NCBI GenBank assembly: GCA_021790555.1
Contig: JAJYGY010000294.1
Span: forward strand, 1-8,442
DNA: 8,442 nucleotides
DNA from: a bacterium
GTDB taxonomy: Bacteria > Oederibacteriota > JAJYGY01
Direction of reading: 5' to 3'
Made by a program: the position numbers and the translations under genes
Part shown: positions 1 through 5,090 of the stretch, in pieces
Numbering within the stretch: the stretch's first letter is position 1
Layout: each line of letters begins with the position of its first letter
Notes under the pieces: generated by a model
Told to the model about the DNA's origin: nothing
The model's database searches: none
The model's input: only the letters and a program-made list of their open reading frames with translations

Positions 1-93
1 GAGAATAATGCCCCATGGGACAGTATTCCTGGAAAAGGCATTACTGTCTGGCCAGACGGAAGTTCTTCGGAAAAGGGAACGGCAAAGGTTTAG
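1..93 (+). CDS. C-terminal tail of an unrecognised protein (5' end outside window)
   Basis: Frame 1 is open from the window edge to a TAG at 91-93, giving 30 residues that end in ...GTAKV. The tail is rich in Gly, Pro, Ser and Trp (two Trp, in APWDS and TVWPDG) and I do not recognise its family. It is probably a real gene end because an intrinsic terminator follows ten bases after the stop. Its base composition is near 50% G+C, like the transposase gene and unlike the GC-rich operon to the right, so it may belong to an accessory region. Only the tail is visible, so no function is proposed. Confidence 0.5.
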   Translation, partial: ENNAPWDSIPGKGITVWPDGSSSEKGTAKV

Positions 94-102
94 CATCAGA
101 TT

Positions 103-131
103 AAAGGGGGCCTTAATTGGTCCTCTTTTTT
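103..131 (+). terminator. Intrinsic terminator of the upstream partial gene
   Basis: Bases 103-112 (AAAGGGGGCC) pair with 119-128 (GGTCCTCTTT) to give a ten-pair stem including two G-U pairs and a six-base loop. The stem runs into an uninterrupted T-run at 126-131. It lies ten bases after the stop at 93, as expected for a rho-independent terminator, and should insulate the transposase gene from upstream transcription. Confidence 0.75.
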
Positions 132-153
132 GTCCATTCGTAACTGAAAATAA

Positions 154-170
154 TGCTTGACACTCAAGCA
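154..170. promoter_or_regulatory. Palindrome over the transposase -35 box (possible operator)
   Basis: TGCTTGA (154-160) and TCAAGCA (164-170) form a perfect 7-base inverted repeat around CAC. The -35 hexamer TTGACA (157-162) lies inside it. Such a placement suits repressor binding, but no regulator is encoded nearby and a chance palindrome is possible. Confidence 0.35.
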
Positions 171-185
171 ATAAGTTCATATACT
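157..185 (+). promoter_or_regulatory. Near-consensus sigma70 promoter of the transposase gene
   Basis: TTGACA at 157-162 is a perfect -35 hexamer and TATACT at 180-185 matches the -10 consensus at five of six positions. They are separated by the optimal 17 bases. The predicted transcription start is about 191-193, on top of the ATG at 192. This implies either a leaderless transcript or a start slightly different from the one expected. Confidence 0.7.
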
Positions 186-191
186 AAGGGC

Positions 192-1037
192 ATGAACAAA
201 CTGCCCCTACAAAAGAGAGTTCAAGTCCTCCAGATGCTTTGCGAGGGTTCTTCCATGCGATCGGTTGCCCGTGTGGTAGGAATCTCTTTCAACACGGTCG
301 TCAAGCTCTTGGTGGATGCTGGCCGGGCCTGTGCGGCCTATCACTTTGAGAACGTTAAAGCCCTTCAAACCAAGCGCGTCCAGTGTGATGAAATTTGGTC
401 TTTCTGCTACGCCAAGGAAAAAACAGCGGTTGAAAAGGACTTGAAAGGGGCCGGGGACGTTTGGACGTGGACAGCCATAGACGCGGATAGCAAGCTTATT
501 ATCAGTTACCTGGTGGGGGACCGAACGGCGAACACGGCCATGCTTCTTATGAATGACCTCCAAGAGCGTCTTTCAAACCGGGTTCAACTTACCACGGACG
601 GCCACAAGGCTTACTTGGAAGCGGTGAGCAATGCCTTTGGAAACAACATTGACTATGCCATGCTGGTCAAGACCTATGGGGCCGCCCCGGAAGGTCCGCA
701 AACTCGTTACAGCCCCGCCCCCTGCACAGGGGCCACAAAGGACCGGATCACGGGCCACCCGGATAAGGCCCACATCAGCACGTCCTATGTTGAGCGCCAA
801 AACCTCAATATGCGAATGGGTATGCGCCGGTTCACCCGGTTAACCAACGCCTTCTCCAAGAAGCTTGAGAACCACTATTGCGCCTTGGCCCTCTACTTCA
901 TGTTTTACAACTTTGTCCGCATCCATAGCAGCCTGAGAGTTACCCCGGCTCAAGCCGCTGGCCTTACAGACAAGCTTTGGGAAATGGCCGACATTGTGGC
1001 CCTGATAGACCAATTCGAGGCCGAAAAGCCAAACTGA
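192..1037 (+). CDS. IS1-family-like DDE transposase
   Basis: The product (281 residues) is a DDE-type transposase that would cut and join DNA ends. It has an N-terminal helix-turn-helix (GSSMRSVARVVGISFNTVVK, about residues 20-39 from this start) and catalytic-type motifs QCDEIWSF (Asp about 66), TTDGHKAY (Asp about 136) and SYVERQNLNMR (Glu about 201). The layout matches the IS1-like transposases common as scattered single copies in Proteobacteria; that family link is from memory. An in-frame ATG at 153 would add 13 residues, but it lies upstream of the promoter at 157-185. The family usually begins MNKLPL, so ATG 192 is preferred. The gene appears intact with no frameshift. Codon use and G+C are lower than in the genes to the right, consistent with acquisition by transfer. 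Confidence 0.85.
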   Translation: MNKLPLQKRVQVLQMLCEGSSMRSVARVVGISFNTVVKLLVDAGRACAAYHFENVKALQTKRVQCDEIWSFCYAKEKTAVEKDLKGAGDVWTWTAIDADSKLIISYLVGDRTANTAMLLMNDLQERLSNRVQLTTDGHKAYLEAVSNAFGNNIDYAMLVKTYGAAPEGPQTRYSPAPCTGATKDRITGHPDKAHISTSYVERQNLNMRMGMRRFTRLTNAFSKKLENHYCALALYFMFYNFVRIHSSLRVTPAQAAGLTDKLWEMADIVALIDQFEAEKPN

Positions 1038-1061
1038 TGCACTACCCCCGCATCGGGCGCA

Positions 1062-1090
1062 TTGAAGCCCCTGGGCATCTGTGCTATAGT
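1062..1090 (+). promoter_or_regulatory. Sigma70-type promoter for the def operon
   Basis: TTGAAG (1062-1067) and TATAGT (1085-1090) are spaced by exactly 17 bases and match the consensus at four and five of six positions. The predicted start is near 1097, giving a leader of about 67 bases before the def ATG. The promoter begins 24 bases after the transposase stop and lies in the low-GC flank. Confidence 0.6.
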
Positions 1091-1163
1091 CCAGGCAACC
1101 CTTTGAATTTTTTGCTTTATTGGACTCCCTGAACGGGATTTTATTTAGTGGAATGACCGGCGA

Positions 1164-1694
1164 ATGGCCTTGATTCCGATCGTCAAGTATGGGGACCCGC
1201 GCCTTAAGAGGAAGGCCCAGCCCGTGGATCCCAAGGATCCCTCCCTGAAGCCCCTGGTGCGGGACATGTTCGAGACCATGTACCAGTCCGACGGGGTGGG
1301 GCTGGCCGCCAACCAGGTCGGCCTGCTTAAACAGGTGGTGGTGATCGACGTGGGAGGCAGGGAGAAACCCGAACCCCTGGTGCTTCTCAACCCCGTCATC
1401 ATGGAGACAGGCGGAGAGGTGGAGGAGGAGGAAGGCTGCCTTTCCATCCCCGACATCCGGGCCAAGGCCCTGCGCGCCGGCTTCTGCCGAGTGAAGGCCC
1501 TGGACCTGGAAGGCCGCCCCCTGGAGGTCGCCTCGGACGGCCTGCTGGGCAAGGCCCTGCAGCACGAGGTGGACCACCTCAACGGCGTGCTCTTCGTGGA
1601 CCGGCTGCGCATGACCTCCAAGGCGCTGATTTCGGGCAAGCTGAAGGCCCTGAAGAAGGAGACCGAGCGGGCCCTGAAAGACGGGAAGGGATGA
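1164..1694 (+). CDS. def: Peptide deformylase
   Basis: This 176-residue cytoplasmic metalloenzyme removes the formyl group from the N-terminal formyl-methionine of new proteins. All three family motifs are present: GVGLAANQ (44-51), EGCLS (90-94) and QHEVDHLNG (133-141). The metal ligands are therefore Cys92, His134 and His138, and the catalytic acid is Glu135. Length and the N-terminal segment (IVKYGDPRLKRKAQPV) are normal for bacterial deformylases. The ATG at 1164 is preceded by only a weak ribosome site (TGGA at 1149-1152). The stop overlaps the fmt start as ATGA (1691-1694), indicating translational coupling. The gene heads a probable operon under the promoter at 1062-1090. Confidence 0.95.
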   Translation: MALIPIVKYGDPRLKRKAQPVDPKDPSLKPLVRDMFETMYQSDGVGLAANQVGLLKQVVVIDVGGREKPEPLVLLNPVIMETGGEVEEEEGCLSIPDIRAKALRAGFCRVKALDLEGRPLEVASDGLLGKALQHEVDHLNGVLFVDRLRMTSKALISGKLKALKKETERALKDGKG

Positions 1695-2644
1695 CCTTGC
1701 GGATCTTCTTCATGGGAACCGGCCCCTTCGCCGTGCCCGGCCTGGAGGCCCTGGCCCTCCAGGGGCACCAGATCGCCCAGGTGGTGTGCCAGCCCGACCG
1801 GCCCCGTGGACGGGGCCAGCAGGTGCGGCCCCCGGCCGTGAAGGAGGCCGCCCAAAGGCTGGGGCTGGAGGTGTTCCAGCCCGAAAAGATACGCGAGGAG
1901 GCCGCCTGGCGGCGCCTGGCCTCCCTGGAGGCGGACCTCGGGGTGGTGGTGGCCTATGGGCAGATGCTTCCCGGGGCGCTGCTGGATTCGCCCAGGCTGG
2001 GCTGCGTCAACGCGCACGCCTCTCTGCTGCCCAAGTACCGGGGCGCGGCGCCCATCGCCTGGGCCCTGGCCCGGGGGGAATCCGAGACGGGCGTGACCAT
2101 CCAGCGCATGGTCGAGCGCATGGACGCGGGCGACATGCTCCTGCGGGAGTCCACGCCCCTGGACGAGGGGGACGACCTTGAAAGCCTCACCGGGCGCCTG
2201 GCCGCCATGGCGGCGCGCCTGCTGGTGGAGGCCCTGCGGGGCCTCGAGGCCGGCTCGCTGAAGGCCGTGCCCCAGGACGAGAGCCTGGCCACCCGGGCCC
2301 CGATCTTGAGGAAGGAGGACGGGGCCGCGGATTTCCGGCTCCAGGCCCGCGAGCTTTCCGGCCGCTGCCGGGCCTTCCGCCGATGGCCCGGCTTCTCCTG
2401 CCGGGTGGGCGAAGGCGGGCCGGTGTTGAAGCTTCACGCGGTTTGGCCGGGGCCGGAATCCGGCGCGGGCGAGCCCGGGAGCCTGCTGGAGGTCTCCCCC
2501 CGGGGGTGGCGGGTGGCCTGCGGCGGGGGCGGAAGCGTCTGGGTGGAGGAAGTTCAGGCCGCCGGAGGGCGGGTGATGGGGGCGGCCGAGTACGGCCGGG
2601 GCCACGCGGTGGCTCCGGGGACGAGGTTCCTTCCGGGGGTTTGA
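1691..2644 (+). CDS. fmt: Methionyl-tRNA formyltransferase
   Basis: This 317-residue enzyme transfers the formyl group of 10-formyltetrahydrofolate to initiator Met-tRNA, supplying the modification that def later removes. The N-terminal Rossmann-like catalytic domain (about 1-205) holds GTGPFAVPGLEAL (9-21), the hallmark NAHASLLPKYRGAAPI (107-122) with Asn107 and His109, and MDAGDM (144-149) with Asp145, the expected catalytic residues. The C-terminal domain (about 206-317) keeps the linker TRAPILRKEDG and RAFRRWPG, where the family usually has TYAPK and RAFxPWPG. The length is typical. The start overlaps the def stop by four bases, a widely conserved arrangement. A 71-base gap separates it from the next gene. 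Confidence 0.95.
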   Translation: MTLRIFFMGTGPFAVPGLEALALQGHQIAQVVCQPDRPRGRGQQVRPPAVKEAAQRLGLEVFQPEKIREEAAWRRLASLEADLGVVVAYGQMLPGALLDSPRLGCVNAHASLLPKYRGAAPIAWALARGESETGVTIQRMVERMDAGDMLLRESTPLDEGDDLESLTGRLAAMAARLLVEALRGLEAGSLKAVPQDESLATRAPILRKEDGAADFRLQARELSGRCRAFRRWPGFSCRVGEGGPVLKLHAVWPGPESGAGEPGSLLEVSPRGWRVACGGGGSVWVEEVQAAGGRVMGAAEYGRGHAVAPGTRFLPGV

Positions 2645-2673
2645 ATCCCGGAACGCGCCAGACACCGGGCCAG

Positions 2674-2686
2674 GCCTCCGCGAGGC
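2674..2686 (+). repeat. Small hairpin in the fmt-PilZ gap
   Basis: GCCTC (2674-2678) and GAGGC (2682-2686) form a perfect five-pair stem with a three-base loop. There is no T-run, so it is not an intrinsic terminator. It may shape or stabilise the operon mRNA, or be a chance feature of GC-rich sequence. Confidence 0.25.
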
Positions 2687-2715
2687 GGCGCCGGCGGGGC
2701 AATCTTGGAGGCACT

Positions 2716-3111
2716 ATGGAAATCGGCAAGATGAACATGGGGGATGGAGCCGACAAGCGCCGCCACAAGCGCGTCGAGGTCGAGGTGCCGGTCAAGTACA
2801 AGGTGATCAACCGCAAGGTGGTCAAGGAGCTGGTGGACGCCAAGCAGCTCTTCGACGACGGCAAGTCCATCAACATCAGCATGAGCGGCATCTCGCTGAC
2901 CACCCGGCTGGCCCTCAACAAGGGCGACTACCTGAAGATGGAGATGAGCCTGCCACGCTCCCAGCGGCTGACCCGGGCCCTGGCCGAGGTGATGTGGGTG
3001 ACGCAGGACCCCGGGGCCGAGGGCCACCGCGCCGGCATCCGGTTCCTCATCATCCTGAACGAAGCCGACGAGCACAGCATCAAGCGCTTCGTCCAGACGC
3101 ACGGGGGCTGA
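2716..3111 (+). CDS. PilZ-domain protein (first of a tandem pair)
   Basis: This 131-residue cytoplasmic protein is probably a cyclic di-GMP receptor. It has both parts of the PilZ ligand site: RRHKR (15-19, the RxxxR arginines) and NISMSG (53-58, the D/NxSxxG motif). The beta-barrel follows through LKMEMSLP, ALAEVMWV and AGIRFLII, with a short C-terminal helix. The two motifs are 34 residues apart, somewhat more than I recall for typical PilZ domains. The extra segment (VVKELVDAKQLFDDGK) looks helical. The ATG at 2716 is chosen because TGGAGG lies just upstream (2706-2711) and the PilZ fold begins soon after; the open frame upstream of it is inside fmt. It is clearly homologous to the next gene. 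Its output partner is unknown. Confidence 0.85.
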   Translation: MEIGKMNMGDGADKRRHKRVEVEVPVKYKVINRKVVKELVDAKQLFDDGKSINISMSGISLTTRLALNKGDYLKMEMSLPRSQRLTRALAEVMWVTQDPGAEGHRAGIRFLIILNEADEHSIKRFVQTHGG

Positions 3112-3120
3112 GGCGCCGCC

Positions 3121-3510
3121 ATGGACAACGCGCAGCTGGTGATGGAAAAGCGCAAGCACCCCCGGGTGACCGTGACGCTTCCCGTCAAGTTCAAGCGCCT
3201 GAGCCGGGGCGAGGAGGCCCGCCAGGCCCTTGCCGAGGCAAGGGAGAAGCAGGTTTCCGAGGCCACCAACGTGTCGGCCGGTGGCCTGGCCCTGGTCACC
3301 AAGGCGGCCCTGAGGAAGCACGACCTGGTCAAGCTGGAGCTGAGCCTGCCCAACCTGGCCAGCCCGGTGAAGGCCTTCGCCGAGGTGGTGTGGTGCCGCG
3401 AGGGCGGGGGGGACCACCACTGCGGCATCACCTTCCTGGCCCTGAAGCAGGAGGATGAGGACATCCTGGGAAGCTTCGTGATGAACCTGCTTGGGGACAG
3501 CGCCGGTTGA
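3121..3510 (+). CDS. PilZ-domain protein (second of a tandem pair)
   Basis: This 129-residue protein is a paralogue of its upstream neighbour and begins nine bases after it. The binding motifs are RKHPR (11-15) and NVSAGG (50-55), followed by matching barrel strands (VKLELSLP, AFAEVVWC, CGITFLAL). As in the first copy, the two motifs lie about 35 residues apart with a charged, probably helical segment between them (EEARQALAEAREKQVSE). The shared pattern of PVK(Y/F)K, SLP and AEVxW indicates an old tandem duplication with considerable divergence. It is likely cytoplasmic and likely binds cyclic di-GMP; a heteromer or a pair with different affinities is possible but not shown. The start has only a weak ribosome site next to the previous stop, so coupled translation is likely. 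Confidence 0.85.
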   Translation: MDNAQLVMEKRKHPRVTVTLPVKFKRLSRGEEARQALAEAREKQVSEATNVSAGGLALVTKAALRKHDLVKLELSLPNLASPVKAFAEVVWCREGGGDHHCGITFLALKQEDEDILGSFVMNLLGDSAG

Positions 3511-3535
3511 GGCCGGAGAAACCCGGGAGCCGCCT

Positions 3536-3976
3536 TTGAATCCTACCGCAAGCCACCGCATGGACCTGGACCTGCCCGCCGGCGCCCCCTTCACGGCCCT
3601 GCTGCTGCGCTTCCTGGCCGTTTCCGGATGCGCCATGGAGGGCGAGGCCCTCAGCCGGCTGCAGCTGGCCCTGGCCGCGGCGGCGCGGCGGATGTCCGGC
3701 GGCGCCGGGGGACGGCTGCGGCTTTCCTGCCAGGTGGAGGGGGCGCGCGTGCTCTTCCGCCTGTGCGACGAGCGGCCCGGGGAGGGCCCGGCCGAGCCCC
3801 TGGGCGGCCTGGACCCCTCGCTGGCCTCCATTTTCACAGCGGTGGAATACGTCCCGGACGGGGACTCCTTCAGCCTGGACCTGCTGCTTCAACCCGGGGT
3901 CCAGGCGCCGGAAGGGGAGGGGGACCTGCCGCTGCCCCAGCACAAGGTGCTTTCGGGCGCCTTCCTGGCCGGCTAG
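3536..3976 (+). CDS. Small protein resembling a degenerate RsbW/GHKL-type ATPase
   Basis: The 146-residue product has no motif I can assign with certainty. Its order of segments resembles RsbW/SpoIIAB-type anti-sigma kinases: an N-terminal strand and helix (DLPAGAPFTALLLRFLAVSG, 12-31), a long helix (LSRLQLALAAAARRM, 39-53), strands (LRLSCQVEGARVLFRLCDERPGEG), then a GL...SIFTAVEYVPDGDSFSLDLLL segment (91-118). The N-box Glu and Asn expected in the helix are Ala and Arg here, so ATP binding or catalysis is doubtful. The tail after 120 is low-complexity. No ATG has a ribosome site: TTG 3536 follows GGGAG (3525-3529) and is preferred. TTG 3491 would overlap the PilZ gene, and ATG 3560 would shorten the product. 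The fold is an inference. Confidence 0.6.
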   Translation: MNPTASHRMDLDLPAGAPFTALLLRFLAVSGCAMEGEALSRLQLALAAAARRMSGGAGGRLRLSCQVEGARVLFRLCDERPGEGPAEPLGGLDPSLASIFTAVEYVPDGDSFSLDLLLQPGVQAPEGEGDLPLPQHKVLSGAFLAG

Positions 3977-3989
3977 AGCGGCGAAGCTT

Positions 3990-4039
3990 CCCCGCGGGGC
4001 CGAAACTTGGCCGGCCCGGCGCGCGTCCTTTCCCCGGGG
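3990..4039. repeat. GC palindromes in the 157-base gap before htpX
   Basis: The gap at 3977-4133 contains no open frame I can support. It holds two GC-rich palindromes, CCCCGCGGGG (3990-3999) and CCCCGGGG (4032-4039), without T-runs. A small AT-richer island (about 4060-4080) contains GATACT but has no matching -35 box. Transcription of htpX probably continues from the operon promoter. Confidence 0.3.
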
Positions 4040-4133
4040 CCATCCCGGCGGACCCCAGCGAATTTTCCAGGATACTCGATACCGCCGGAGGCGGCCCGCC
4101 CTTGAGGCCGGGCCACGTCGGAGAGATGCCGCC

Positions 4134-4988
4134 ATGAACAACTTCAAGACATTCCTGCTGATGCTGTTCCTCATGCTGCTGCTGCTGGCCGTGGGCGCGG
4201 CCTTCCGGCTTTCCGGACCGGCCATGGTCATGCTCTTCGTGCTCGGCCTGGGCATCAATTTCGGCATGTACTGGTTTTCGGACAGCATGGTCCTGGCCTC
4301 CTACGGGGCCCAGCCCCTGTCCGAATCCCAGGCTCCCGAACTCCACGAAATCGTGCGGCGGCTGAGCGGCAAGGCCGGCCTTCCCATGCCCAGGATCTAC
4401 CTGGTGGATTCGGACCAGCCCAACGCCTTCGCCACCGGCCGCGACCCCGGGCACGCCGTGGTGGCGGTGACCCGCGGCATCCTGCAGATGCTGGACCGGA
4501 ACGAGCTGGAGGGGGTGCTGAGCCACGAGCTGTCGCACGTGAGGAACCGCGACATGCTCACCGCCACCATCGCGGCCGGGGTGGCCAGCGCCATCTCCTG
4601 GCTGCCCTTCATGGCCGGGGGCTTTTTCGGCGGGGGGCGCGACGACCGGGAAGGCGGCAGCCCCGTTTCCGGCCTGCTGCTGATGCTGCTGGCGCCCCTG
4701 GTGGCCATGCTCGTCCAGATGATGGTGTCGCGTTCACGCGAGTACGAGGCGGACCGGAGCGGCGGCGTGCTGACCGGCCATCCCCTTTGGCTGGCCGGGG
4801 CGCTGCGCAAGATCTCCCGGGGCGTGGAGAGGGCTCCCCTGGAGGGGGCCAAACCGGCCACGGCGCACCTGATGATCGCCAACCCCTTTTCCGGACGGGG
4901 GCTGGCCGGGCTGTTTTCCACCCATCCCCCCATGGAGGAGCGCGTCGCCGCGCTGGAAAGGCTGGACCAGGAACTCCGCGAGGGATGA
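4134..4988 (+). CDS. htpX: HtpX-like M48 membrane zinc protease
   Basis: This 284-residue inner-membrane metalloprotease degrades misfolded membrane proteins in well-studied relatives. Two hydrophobic segments open the protein (about 5-23 and 28-46). The zinc site HELSH (131-135) supplies His131, His135 and catalytic Glu132, and SREYEAD (201-207) supplies Glu203 as third ligand. Further hydrophobic stretches lie at about 145-165 and 178-198. NAFATGRDPGHAVVAVTRGIL and STHPPMEERVAAL are typical HtpX signatures, and the length is normal. The ATG has GGAGAG (4120-4125) at a good distance. It is probably the last gene before the operon terminator. In other bacteria htpX often responds to envelope or heat stress; no such promoter is recognisable here. 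Confidence 0.93.
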   Translation: MNNFKTFLLMLFLMLLLLAVGAAFRLSGPAMVMLFVLGLGINFGMYWFSDSMVLASYGAQPLSESQAPELHEIVRRLSGKAGLPMPRIYLVDSDQPNAFATGRDPGHAVVAVTRGILQMLDRNELEGVLSHELSHVRNRDMLTATIAAGVASAISWLPFMAGGFFGGGRDDREGGSPVSGLLLMLLAPLVAMLVQMMVSRSREYEADRSGGVLTGHPLWLAGALRKISRGVERAPLEGAKPATAHLMIANPFSGRGLAGLFSTHPPMEERVAALERLDQELREG

Positions 4989-5004
4989 CCCCGGACGGCC
5001 AGAC

Positions 5005-5058
5005 CCCGACCCCCGCGCGGCAGGATCTTCCCGGGCCGCGCGGGGAGCGGGTTTTTTT
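5005..5058 (+). terminator. Strong intrinsic terminator after htpX
   Basis: CCCCGCGCGGC (5011-5021) pairs perfectly with GCCGCGCGGGG (5035-5045). After a 2x2 internal loop, CCCG (5005-5008) pairs with CGGG (5048-5051). Seven Ts follow at once (5052-5058). This marks the 3' end of the def-fmt-PilZ-PilZ-htpX transcript, or acts as an attenuator for rsmB, which starts 32 bases later. Confidence 0.85.
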
Positions 5059-5090
5059 GTGGCCCGGCCACAAGCACTGGAAGGGATTTC

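Larger units (their letters stand above)
132..1061 (+). mobile_element. IS1-type single-gene insertion, ends not resolved
   Basis: A transposase gene with its own promoter sits in a stretch of about 50% G+C between the upstream terminator and the promoter of the GC-rich def operon. I compared both flanks by eye for terminal inverted repeats and target-site duplications and found none that were convincing, so the boundaries given are only the limits of the neighbouring features. It may be an IS whose ends are divergent or lost, or a solitary transposase gene fixed on the chromosome. Confidence 0.4.

Noticed and set aside
46..57. Perfect palindrome GTCTGGCCAGAC
   Set aside because: It lies inside the coding tail of the upstream gene and has no T-run or partner; likely chance.
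1126..1146. TCCC/GGGA hairpin followed by ATTTTATTT as a transposase terminator
   Set aside because: The stem has only four pairs, the T-run is broken, and it lies downstream of the def promoter, where a terminator would be counterproductive.
1145..2665. A 506-codon minus-strand open frame over def and fmt
   Set aside because: Low-complexity Pro/Arg/Gly/Ser content, fully antisense to two well-supported genes, no ribosome site or motif.
2383..2715. N-terminal extension of the first PilZ protein into fmt
   Set aside because: The upstream part is a Gly/Arg-rich shadow of fmt; the ATG at 2716 has a good ribosome site and begins just before the PilZ fold.
2554..3837. A 427-codon minus-strand open frame over the PilZ pair
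   Set aside because: Antisense shadow of two genes with recognisable PilZ motifs; no domain of its own.
4048..4076. Possible htpX promoter with GATACT as -10
   Set aside because: No -35 hexamer at suitable spacing and no heat-shock type promoter pattern was found in the gap.
3977..4133. Small open frames in the gap before htpX
   Set aside because: They are continuations of shadow frames without ribosome sites or motifs.
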